A DNA stretch of 9,357 nucleotides from Candidatus Nealsoniibacteriota bacterium. Lineage in GTDB: Bacteria > Patescibacteriota > Minisyncoccia > Minisyncoccales > RBG-13-42-11. This document shows positions 1 through 6,164 of this stretch, piece by piece. The position numbers and the translations under genes were made by a program. The stretch is from NCBI GenBank assembly GCA_003556525.1, contig PWRH01000065.1:1-9357 (forward strand), written 5' to 3'. The first letter of the stretch is position 1; each line of letters starts with the position of its first letter. The notes beneath the pieces are model-generated. The model made no database searches and had not been told where the DNA came from. It saw only the letters and a program-made list of their open reading frames with translations.

Positions 1-234
1 AATATTGAGGAAATAAAAGCCAGAAAAGGGAAGATTTTGGCTATTGCGAGTGAGGGGAATAAAAAAATTAAAAATATAGCTGATGATGTTTTCTATATTC
101 CAAAAACACTGGAAATGTTGACTCCGATTATTTCAATTATTCCTTTACAGCTTTTTGCCTACTATGTTTCTGTTTTAAACGGGCAAGATCCCGATTACCC
201 CAGAAACTTGGCAAAAAGCGTAACAGTCGAGTAA
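1..234 (+). CDS. glmS: Glutamine--fructose-6-phosphate aminotransferase (GlmS), C-terminal fragment
   Basis: GlmS makes glucosamine-6-phosphate from fructose-6-phosphate and glutamine in the cytoplasm, the first committed step toward UDP-GlcNAc. Only the last 77 residues are in the window; the frame is open from base 1, so the gene starts upstream. The visible part is the end of the second SIS (sugar isomerase) domain. It includes a strand reading ILAIASEGN, a segment PLQLFAYYVSVLNG, and the diagnostic GlmS tail PRNLAKSVTVE, which in this family carries the catalytic C-terminal loop and ends the protein. The tail is intact and closes with TAA. The next gene begins 29 bases later. Assignment is near certain from the C-terminal signature, although the glutaminase domain is not visible. 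Confidence 0.95.
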   Translation, partial: NIEEIKARKGKILAIASEGNKKIKNIADDVFYIPKTLEMLTPIISIIPLQLFAYYVSVLNGQDPDYPRNLAKSVTVE

Positions 235-248
235 AATATAATTATAAT
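220..248 (+). promoter_or_regulatory. Possible promoter for the pyrophosphatase gene
   Basis: A perfect TATAAT lies at 243-248, 15 bases before the ATG at 264. A poor -35 candidate, GTAACA, lies 17 bases further upstream at 220-225 and overlaps the end of glmS. The region is extremely AT-rich, so TATAAT can arise by chance; a second copy lies at 237-242. If used, the transcript would have a leader of only about 8-10 bases. Weak call. Confidence 0.25.
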
Positions 249-263
249 ATAAAAAATAAAAAT

Positions 264-1037
264 ATGATTTATACAATTGGGCATAAAAACCCTGATACGG
301 ATTCCGTTGTTTCAGCAATTGTTATGGCGGATTATTTAAAAAAAAGAACAGGCCGGGCAAAAGCTTTGGCTTTCGGAAAAATAGGCAGGGAAGCCAAGTT
401 CGTTTTAAAAAAAGCCGGATCCGAACTTCCTTCTTTAACCAAAAATCTGACAGGAAAAAAAGTTTTTTTAGTCGACCACAATGAATTAAGCCAGGCTGCT
501 TTTGGCATAGAAAAAGCTGAAATTGTGGGAATTATCGACCACCATAAGCTTGGGGGAATATCAACCAAGGAAGCTATACATGTAAGGATAGAGCCGATAG
601 GCAGTACTTCCACTCTGATATTTAAATTTTTTCTGGAAAATAATTTTAAACCGAATAAAAAGCAGGCTTTTTTACTGTTGGCCGGAATTATTTCAGACAC
701 TCTTAACTTAACCTCACCAACCACAACCAAGGAAGACAAAGATGCCGTTAAGTTTTTGAGTAAAAACTATAAGATAGATGCGAAAAGCCTTAGTAAAGAA
801 ATGTTTAAGGTTCGTTCAGATATTTCCGGAGTTAAAGTTGGTGAATTAATTGTTTCAGACTATAAGGAGTTTAAAGAAAAAAACATTGTTTTTGGTTTTG
901 GGGTTTACGAGACATTAAACCCTCAGGCACTGTTAGAAAAGAAAAATGAAGTTTTTTCCAATATTGAAAAAATTAAAAAAGAAAAAAAGCTTGATTTACT
1001 TTTTTTCGGACTGGTGGACATTTTTAAAAAAGAATAA
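264..1037 (+). CDS. ppaC: Manganese-dependent inorganic pyrophosphatase (family II, DHH), prematurely stopped
   Basis: Family II pyrophosphatases hydrolyse PPi to phosphate with Mn2+/Co2+ in the cytoplasm. The DHH domain is complete. It has GHKNPDTDS (residues 6-14, metal ligands H7, D11, D13), VDHNE (70-74), IDHH (91-94), the IGSTSTLI segment (112-119) and ISDT (143-146, D145). The second (DHHA2) domain starts but ends at residue 257 at an in-frame TAA, whereas the family is normally about 305-310 residues. The missing end is readable in the same frame directly after the stop (see next entry). As encoded, the protein lacks the substrate-binding SRKKQ motif and would be expected to be inactive unless the stop is read through. 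No clear Shine-Dalgarno sequence precedes the ATG. A pyrophosphatase would remove PPi made by reactions such as the GlmU step encoded downstream. Confidence 0.9.
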   Translation: MIYTIGHKNPDTDSVVSAIVMADYLKKRTGRAKALAFGKIGREAKFVLKKAGSELPSLTKNLTGKKVFLVDHNELSQAAFGIEKAEIVGIIDHHKLGGISTKEAIHVRIEPIGSTSTLIFKFFLENNFKPNKKQAFLLLAGIISDTLNLTSPTTTKEDKDAVKFLSKNYKIDAKSLSKEMFKVRSDISGVKVGELIVSDYKEFKEKNIVFGFGVYETLNPQALLEKKNEVFSNIEKIKKEKKLDLLFFGLVDIFKKE

Positions 1038-1178
1038 TATTTGTTTTTACTTGAAGAAGAAAAAAAAGTGGCAAAAAAAGCTTTTGGAAAAAAAGATGAG
1101 CAGGGATTGGTTTTCTTGCCCGGAGTTGTTTCAAGAAAAAAACAAATGATTCCTTTTGTTCTAAAAGCTTTATCTTAA
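1038..1178 (+). pseudogene. Detached C-terminal 46 codons of the family II pyrophosphatase
   Basis: Reading on in the same frame past the TAA at 1035-1037 gives 46 codons and then a natural TAA at 1176-1178. This stretch contains a helix LLEEEKKVAKKAFG and the family's terminal block LPGVVSRKKQMIP. SRKKQ (1131-1145) carries the conserved Arg/Lys residues that bind substrate phosphate in family II enzymes. Upstream part, stop codon and this part together make 304 residues, the normal family length, so nothing but the stop is out of place. A single base change TCA (Ser) to TAA would explain it; Ser or Gly is what I recall at this point in relatives (KEGSYL-like). No start codon with a ribosome site makes independent translation likely. 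Confidence 0.85.
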
Positions 1179-1182
1179 ATGT

Positions 1183-1211
1183 TTGACAACCATTTTTTAA
1201 AGTTATATCTT
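1183..1211 (+). promoter_or_regulatory. Promoter of the saccharopine-dehydrogenase-like gene
   Basis: A perfect -35 box TTGACA (1183-1188) is followed after exactly 17 bases by TATCTT (1206-1211), which matches 4 of 6 positions of the -10 consensus. Expected transcription start is near 1218, giving a leader of about 33-36 bases before the TTG start. It sits just after the end of the pyrophosphatase frame and before a gene with its own ribosome site, which supports independent transcription. Confidence 0.6.
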
Positions 1212-1238
1212 TTAAATAGCACCATTAACAACTAAAAA

Positions 1239-1244
1239 AGGGGG
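1239..1244 (+). promoter_or_regulatory. Ribosome binding site AGGGGG
   Basis: AGGGGG lies 6 bases before TTG 1251 and 9 before TTG 1254. It abuts the upstream TTG at 1245, so that codon cannot use it. This is the only clear Shine-Dalgarno-like sequence before a gene start in the window, and it decides the start in favour of 1251 or 1254. Confidence 0.6.
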
Positions 1245-1250
1245 TTGATT

Positions 1251-2351
1251 TTGTTGAAAATTATTTTTTTTGGAGGCAGTGGAGACATAGGCAAGTGGGT
1301 GATTAGCGAGATTTATAGTTTTTCAAAAATCGAGAAAATTACAGTAGTCGGCCGTAGTCAAAAAAAGTATCAAACGTTATTGGATTTTTTAGACAAGGGA
1401 AAAAACAGAATTTCTTTTTTAAAGCTTAACTTGGATAACCATAGTAATCTTTCCCGGGTGATTCAGGGCCATGACCTGGTTGTTAATACAAGCGGACCTT
1501 TTTATAAATATGAAAAAAAAATAGCTTTGGCCGCTCTTGGTGCAAAAACAAACTATATCGGTATTTGCGACGATTACGATGCCACCCAGTTTATTTTTGG
1601 GCTGCACGATGAGGTTCAAAAAAACAATTTATGTTTTTTAACCGGGATTGGCTGGACACCGGGATTATCCGGATTTTTAGCCCGAGCAGGCTCTTATGCA
1701 CTTGATCGAGTTGATACAATCAATATCTTTTGGGCAGCGAATTCCGGAGATTCTATCGGGATGGCGGTTATTCTTCACACACTTCATATTTTCAGTGGAA
1801 AATCTCCTTCATTTGAGCAAGGTTCTTTAAAAATGGTTTCTGCCGGTTCGGGCAAACAAAAAATTTTATTTCCAAAACCCATTGGAAAAATAACTGTTTA
1901 TAATGTCGGTCATCCGGAGCCAATTAGTATGCCTCAATATTTTCCCGGTGTCTCGGAAATTACCTTAAAGGGCGGAATTAATGAAGGTTTTCTTAATAAG
2001 CTGGCTATTATTTCCGGAAAACTGGGTTTTGGCAAATCAAAATCTATTGCCTTATTTTTCCAAAAAACACTGCCTTTTTGGCGCAGAGTATCCGGATTAG
2101 GGGCGAATGTTTCAGGAATAAGGGTTGATGTTTCAGGAGTATTTCAAGAAAAAGCATGCTCTTTTAGCTATAATATGGTTGGTCCCATGCAAGTGCTTAC
2201 CGGGCTGCCAATGGTTGTTGCCATCAAAGAAATGGCTAATGGCAAGATAAAAAAAAGAGGTGTATTTTCCTCCGAGTCACCCGATGTTTTGGATCGAAAT
2301 ATTGTTTTTAAAGAGTTTGAAGAAAGAAACATTAAGATAACTATAAAATAA
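1251..2351 (+). CDS. Saccharopine dehydrogenase-like NAD(P)-dependent oxidoreductase, function unknown
   Basis: The protein has an N-terminal Rossmann fold with the dinucleotide motif GGSGDIG (residues 8-14) and VVGRS near residue 34, where an Arg after the second strand often favours NADP. It also has DLVVNTSGP near 75-83, the position of the cofactor-contacting loop in the saccharopine dehydrogenase family. Further conserved-looking blocks are YIGICDDYDAT (about 102-112) and GIGWTPGLSG (about 132-141). The C-terminal half is a mixed alpha/beta substrate domain without recognised catalytic residues. Length is 366 residues. The start is a TTG; 1251 and 1254 both fit the AGGGGG upstream, while TTG 1245 is too close. 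The gene has its own promoter and terminator, so it is probably monocistronic. The family covers several carbon-nitrogen oxidoreductases; no lysine or polyamine gene nearby identifies the substrate. Confidence 0.8.
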   Translation: MLKIIFFGGSGDIGKWVISEIYSFSKIEKITVVGRSQKKYQTLLDFLDKGKNRISFLKLNLDNHSNLSRVIQGHDLVVNTSGPFYKYEKKIALAALGAKTNYIGICDDYDATQFIFGLHDEVQKNNLCFLTGIGWTPGLSGFLARAGSYALDRVDTINIFWAANSGDSIGMAVILHTLHIFSGKSPSFEQGSLKMVSAGSGKQKILFPKPIGKITVYNVGHPEPISMPQYFPGVSEITLKGGINEGFLNKLAIISGKLGFGKSKSIALFFQKTLPFWRRVSGLGANVSGIRVDVSGVFQEKACSFSYNMVGPMQVLTGLPMVVAIKEMANGKIKKRGVFSSESPDVLDRNIVFKEFEERNIKITIK

Positions 2352-2381
2352 AAATAAAGCAGTAAAAAAATAAATTTATTT

Positions 2382-2406
2382 AAGGGCGGATTATCGCTCT
2401 TTTTTA
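2382..2406 (+). terminator. Rho-independent terminator after the saccharopine-dehydrogenase-like gene
   Basis: AAGGGCG (2382-2388) pairs with CGCTCTT (2395-2401), with one G-U pair, around a six-base loop GATTAT. A run of T follows at 2401-2405. The hairpin begins about 30 bases after the TAA at 2349-2351. Typical intrinsic terminator geometry; it separates this gene from iorA. Confidence 0.75.
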
Positions 2407-2412
2407 TTGCAC

Positions 2413-2441
2413 TTGATAAATTAAAAAGATTTAGTTAATAT
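2413..2441 (+). promoter_or_regulatory. Promoter of the iorAB operon
   Basis: TTGATA (2413-2418; 5 of 6 consensus) is separated by 17 bases from TAATAT (2436-2441; 4 of 6). It lies just after a terminator and ends 14 bases before the iorA ATG, so the leader would be only about 8 bases. The spacing and location are good, but the AT-rich background lowers certainty. Confidence 0.5.
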
Positions 2442-2455
2442 GGATAATAGTTAAA

Positions 2456-4120
2456 ATGTTTGAAAATATTTTAGAAAATAAAAAAGGGAAAAAAGTTGTT
2501 CTTCTGGGAAATGAAGCGATTGTTAGAGGCGCTTTGGAGGCAGGCGTTAATTTTGTTTCAACATATCCCGGCACACCTTCTTCCGAAATAGGCAATATTT
2601 TTTATAAAATGTATTCCTCGGGAAAGTTCAAGGGTTATTTTGAATTTTCGACCAATGAAAAAGTTGCCATGGAAGCGGGTATTGGTGCCAGTTTTTCCGG
2701 TCTAAAAACTTTGGTAGCTATGAAAAATTTTGGCCTTAACGTAGCGCTTGATGCTTTATTGCCTTTTGTATATACAGGTTCAAAAGGACCGACAGTAATT
2801 ATCGTAGCTGATGATCCTTCCTGTCATAGTTCCGCTCAGTCTGAAGAAAATTCCAGATTTTTGGCGTCATTAGCCCACATACCGATTCTAGAACCATCCG
2901 ATCCTCAGGAATGTAAAGAATTTGTTAAGCTCGGATTTGCTTTGTCCAAACAGTTTGAAATACCGGTGATTGTCAGAACAACAACCAGGGTTGCCCATCA
3001 GCGCAGTCTGGTTGAATTAAATAGCCTTTCAAGCAATAAATTCAAAGGCTCTTTTCAAAAAAACCCCGATAAGTTTATTACTTTACCTCCAAGGGTTTTG
3101 GAAATGAAAAAAGAGCTTTTTTTAAAAATAGAAAAAATAAAAAGCTTTGCGGAAAAATCAGACATTAATAAATCTTTTAAGGGAAAAAGCGGTTTGGGAA
3201 TTATAACTTCGGGAATTTCCTACCTTTACGCAAAAGAATCCTTAGCAAGAATGGATTTGGATTTAGGTTTGCTTAAGCTTGGATTTTTTAACCCTTTGCC
3301 TGTGGAAAAAATTGAGAAATTTATTAAATCATTGCCGGGCAAACAGAAAAAAATTCTAATACTGGAAGAACTTGAGCCTTATTTGGAAAAAGAAGTTTTT
3401 ATTTTAGCTAAAAAAATGGATTGCCAAATCGAGGTTGTCGGTAAGAAAAAAGATTTTGAAATTGGCGAGTTAAGCCCGGATAAGGTTGACGAAATTATTG
3501 CTGATTTTGCAGGGTATAAGGGAGGAAAAGAAAAAAAAGATTTATCTTACTTAACAAAAGATTTAAAAAGCTCCAAAAGAGCACCCCGTCTTTGTCCCGG
3601 TTGCCCTTACTGGCTTGTTGTTTCAGCGGTTAAGAAAGCTGTTGATATTAAAAAGGTTGTTTTTGGTGGAGAGATAGGTTGTTACATGCTTTTTGGTTCC
3701 GCCTCGATTAAAATGCAGGACTATTTATTTTGCATGGGCTCTTCTGTTGGAATAGGTCATGGTATTAAAAAGGCTATTGCCGGTTCCAATGACAAAAAGT
3801 TAATCTCTTTTGTTGGAGACTCATCTTTTTTTCATGCCGGGATTCCTCCTTTAATCAATGCAGTTATTAATAAATCAAATCCGTTAATTATTATTTTACA
3901 AAATGATACCACTGCCATGACCGGTCATCAGCCTCATCCCGGAGCGTTTAATGTTCAGGGCAGAATTAAGATAGAAGATGTTGTTAGGGGATGCGGAGTT
4001 AAAAACTTAAAAGTAATTGATCCTGTAAATCAAAAAGAATTTATCGAAACCATTAAAAAGTTTTTAAAAAATTCCGAAGTTTCGGTAATTATTGTAAAAA
4101 AACAATGCATTCAGATATAA
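2456..4120 (+). CDS. iorA: Indolepyruvate ferredoxin oxidoreductase, alpha subunit, lacking the ferredoxin domain
   Basis: With IorB this thiamine-diphosphate enzyme oxidatively decarboxylates aryl 2-oxoacids (indolepyruvate, phenylpyruvate) to acyl-CoA and reduces ferredoxin; cytoplasmic. Domains in order: an N-terminal pyrimidine-binding domain with LGNEAIVRGALEAG (17-30) and STYPGTPSSEIG (35-46); a middle transketolase-C-like domain with a Lys-rich insert; RLCPGCPYW (378-386); and a C-terminal TPP-binding domain with GDSSFFHAGI (454-463), LQNDTTAMTG (481-490) and HQPHPG. Family members are usually about 600-640 residues and end in two [4Fe-4S] ferredoxin motifs. This one is 554 residues and stops at VKKQCIQI, right at the domain boundary. 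No cluster-binding cysteines follow in any frame, because iorB overlaps its last 16 bases. Start chosen at ATG 2456; no clear Shine-Dalgarno sequence. Confidence 0.92.
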   Translation: MFENILENKKGKKVVLLGNEAIVRGALEAGVNFVSTYPGTPSSEIGNIFYKMYSSGKFKGYFEFSTNEKVAMEAGIGASFSGLKTLVAMKNFGLNVALDALLPFVYTGSKGPTVIIVADDPSCHSSAQSEENSRFLASLAHIPILEPSDPQECKEFVKLGFALSKQFEIPVIVRTTTRVAHQRSLVELNSLSSNKFKGSFQKNPDKFITLPPRVLEMKKELFLKIEKIKSFAEKSDINKSFKGKSGLGIITSGISYLYAKESLARMDLDLGLLKLGFFNPLPVEKIEKFIKSLPGKQKKILILEELEPYLEKEVFILAKKMDCQIEVVGKKKDFEIGELSPDKVDEIIADFAGYKGGKEKKDLSYLTKDLKSSKRAPRLCPGCPYWLVVSAVKKAVDIKKVVFGGEIGCYMLFGSASIKMQDYLFCMGSSVGIGHGIKKAIAGSNDKKLISFVGDSSFFHAGIPPLINAVINKSNPLIIILQNDTTAMTGHQPHPGAFNVQGRIKIEDVVRGCGVKNLKVIDPVNQKEFIETIKKFLKNSEVSVIIVKKQCIQI

Positions 4121-4758
4121 AATCAAGAAAAAAAGCAAAGCCAACGAAAAAGAAATCCGTTTTGCCAAAAAAAGAAAAATCAAGCGATGATTTCAGTCTT
4201 TTGATTGTTGGAACAGGTGGGCAGGGTCAAATCACCCTTTTAAATGTTTTGGCTGAAGCTTGCCTGGTTGAAAATTTTGATTTTAGAAGTTCCGAGCTTC
4301 ACGGGCTTTCTCAAAGAGGGGGTTCGGTTAAGGTTCATATTCGGTTTGGTAAAAAAGTTAATTCTCCCTTGGTTCCCAAGGCAGGCGCTGACTTAATTAT
4401 TAGTTTAGAGATGCAAGAAGCTCTAACGTCGTTTATTTTTAGTGGGCCTGAAACCAGATTTTTAATTAATAAAAAACTGATTCCTATTTTTTCCGGAAAA
4501 AGCTTGACCGAAAAAGAAGTTTTAAATGTTCTTGAAAAGTCCGGTAATGAGGTTTATTTGGTTCCTGCTGAGGAAATTTGTCTGGAAGAATTGGGAAACA
4601 GTTTGGTTGCCGGAATATATTTGATAAGCTTTGCTTCCTTTAATAATCTTATTCCTTTAAAGCCCGAATCAATTCTAAAAGCGATTAAAAAAGTGGTTCC
4701 GAAAAAATTTTTAGAGCTTAATGTTAAAGCTTTCAACCTTTCATCAAAGAAGAGCTGA
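4105..4758 (+). CDS. iorB: Indolepyruvate ferredoxin oxidoreductase, beta subunit
   Basis: IorB is the gamma-type 2-oxoacid:ferredoxin oxidoreductase subunit (POR gamma fold) that partners IorA in CoA-dependent oxidation of aryl 2-oxoacids. The fold starts at residue 32 with LLIVGTGGQGQ (32-42), followed by SSELHGLSQRGGSVKVHIRFG (62-82, the family's hallmark block) and ADLIISLEMQEAL (95-107). Length is 217 residues including an unusual N-terminal extension of about 29 residues that is very rich in Lys/Arg and looks disordered. There is no alternative Met inside it, and the ATG overlaps the iorA end by 16 bases, so translational coupling is likely. The stop TGA lies in the loop of the terminator hairpin. 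The extension could be a flexible docking tail, for example to acidic ferredoxin, but that is inference. Confidence 0.92.
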   Translation: MHSDIKSRKKAKPTKKKSVLPKKEKSSDDFSLLIVGTGGQGQITLLNVLAEACLVENFDFRSSELHGLSQRGGSVKVHIRFGKKVNSPLVPKAGADLIISLEMQEALTSFIFSGPETRFLINKKLIPIFSGKSLTEKEVLNVLEKSGNEVYLVPAEEICLEELGNSLVAGIYLISFASFNNLIPLKPESILKAIKKVVPKKFLELNVKAFNLSSKKS

Positions 4759-4778
4759 GACTCTTCTTTTCCTTTAAT
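4746..4778 (+). terminator. Rho-independent terminator of iorAB, overlapping the iorB stop codon
   Basis: AAAGAAGAG (4746-4754) pairs perfectly with CTCTTCTTT (4761-4769) over 9 bp around the six-base loop CTGAGA. A broken T-rich tract follows (TTTTCCTTT, 4767-4775). The iorB stop TGA (4756-4758) sits in the loop, so terminating ribosomes would cover the hairpin. The stem is A/T-rich with four G-C pairs, so efficiency may be moderate. Confidence 0.6.
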
Positions 4779-4837
4779 TAATTGCGGGCCTGTTTTTAAG
4801 CCTAATAAGTTTTTAATTTGCCTTAATAATTTTAACG

Positions 4838-6151
4838 ATGAACAATTATATTATTCAAGGGGGAAAAAAATTAGACGGATCGATTACAATCAATCCTTCA
4901 AAAAACTCAGCTTTGGCAATTTTGGTTGCATCACTATTAAATGAAAAAAAGACAACAATAGCCAATTTACCCAAAATAGAAGAAGTGTATAGGGTTATCG
5001 AGGTTTTTGAAAGCATCGGCGTAAAAACAAAATGGAAAAATAACTCTTCGCTTGAAATAATTCCTCCTTTGAAACTGAATTGGCAAAAAATAAATAAAAA
5101 ATCCGCTGCCAAAACCAGGATTATTATTTTGTTTTTGGCAGTTTTTTTACATAAATTCAACGATTTTGACCTGCCTCTTTCAGGTGGATGCAAGCTGGGC
5201 AGAAGAACAATAATTCCTCATATTTACGCTTTGGAAAAGTTCGGCTTAAAAATAAAAATTTTTGCGGATAAATTAAATGTAAAATACAACAAACTTTCTT
5301 CTTGCGAAGAAATTGTAATGTATGAATCCGGCGATACGGCCACAGCCAATGTAATTTTGGCTGCTTCTTTAATTCCGGGAAAAACAGTTATAAAATTTGC
5401 CTCTTCAAACTACCAAGTACAGGACCTCTGTTATTTTTTAAAGGATTTGGGAGTTAAAATAGAGGGGATTGGCTCAACTGTTTTAAAAATTTGGGGAAAG
5501 GAAAAAATTGCCAAAAATATTGAATATTATTTAACCGAAGACCCGATTGAGTCAATGTTTTTTTTATCAATAGCCGCTGTTACCAATTCTTCGATAACAA
5601 TAAAAGGTTGCCCGATTGATTTTTTGGAGCTTGAGCTTTTAAAGTTGGAAAAAATGGGCTTTAACTTTGAAATTTTAAAAAGATATAAAGCGAAAAATAA
5701 CCATGCCAACTTGGTGGATATTAAAACTTTTCCTTCAAAACTGGTTGCTCCTGTTGAAAAAATATACGGCCGTCCTTTTCCCGGATTAAACATAGACAAT
5801 CTTCCTTTTTTTGTTCCCATTGCTACGCAAGCAAAAGGCGAAACTTTGATTCATGACTGGGTTTATGAAAACAGAACGATTTACTATGTTGAGCTTAATC
5901 GGCTTGGAGCAAACATAAGACTGGCCGACCCTCATCGGGTTTTTATAACCGGGCCTTCAAAACTAAAAGCTACTGAAATTATCTGTCCGCCCGCACTTAG
6001 GCCTTCAGCCATTATTCTTGTAGCCATGCTTGCTGCCAAAGGCAAATCGATTTTAAGAAATGTTTATGCCATTGAAAGGGGTTATCAGGATTTGGTTGGC
6101 AGGCTCAAGAAGTTAGGCGTTAAAATAGAAAAAACGACCAACAACTTTTAG
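4838..6151 (+). CDS. murA: UDP-N-acetylglucosamine 1-carboxyvinyltransferase (MurA), divergent
   Basis: MurA transfers enolpyruvate from PEP to UDP-GlcNAc, the first committed step of peptidoglycan synthesis, in the cytoplasm. The two-domain EPT fold is recognisable over 437 residues, close to the usual 420-ish. The PSKNSAL block has K22 and N23, equivalent to the conserved Lys-Asn of MurA. LSGGCKLGRR (115-123) holds the catalytic-loop Cys118, the usual fosfomycin target, and R123. FPGLNID (314-320) has the Asp equivalent to the general base, and VYENRTIYYVELNRLGANI (342-360) and ERGYQDL (413-419) are also family blocks. Several motifs deviate: the usual GGCAIG reads GGCKLG, PTDMQ reads IDNLP, and DLRAG reads ALRPS. 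Key catalytic residues are kept, so activity is likely. No Shine-Dalgarno sequence precedes the ATG. It leads a compact run with yvcK 13 bases downstream. Confidence 0.9.
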   Translation: MNNYIIQGGKKLDGSITINPSKNSALAILVASLLNEKKTTIANLPKIEEVYRVIEVFESIGVKTKWKNNSSLEIIPPLKLNWQKINKKSAAKTRIIILFLAVFLHKFNDFDLPLSGGCKLGRRTIIPHIYALEKFGLKIKIFADKLNVKYNKLSSCEEIVMYESGDTATANVILAASLIPGKTVIKFASSNYQVQDLCYFLKDLGVKIEGIGSTVLKIWGKEKIAKNIEYYLTEDPIESMFFLSIAAVTNSSITIKGCPIDFLELELLKLEKMGFNFEILKRYKAKNNHANLVDIKTFPSKLVAPVEKIYGRPFPGLNIDNLPFFVPIATQAKGETLIHDWVYENRTIYYVELNRLGANIRLADPHRVFITGPSKLKATEIICPPALRPSAIILVAMLAAKGKSILRNVYAIERGYQDLVGRLKKLGVKIEKTTNNF

Positions 6152-6164
6152 TTCTTTTTAAATT

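Noticed and set aside
332..739. A 135-codon open frame on the - strand opposite the pyrophosphatase gene.
   Set aside because: It lies opposite a gene with clear family motifs and shows no recognisable domain; it is a shadow of the coding strand.
1035..1037. Stop-codon reassignment of TAA.
   Set aside because: TAA ends six of the nine genes at the expected family C-termini, and TAG and TGA end the others, so a changed code is not supported.
946..1149. A 67-codon open frame overlapping the pyrophosphatase end, which could suggest a frameshift.
   Set aside because: Its translation is Lys/Phe-rich noise from homopolymers. The family C-terminus is found in the original frame, so the defect is a stop codon and not a frameshift.
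4786..4803. A second hairpin after iorB (GGGC/GCCT with a ten-base loop).
   Set aside because: Only four pairs, one of them G-U, with a large loop and no clean T-run directly after it; too weak to call.
4855..5820. Minus-strand open frames of 112 and 97 codons opposite murA.
   Set aside because: Shadows of murA; no motifs and no start signals.
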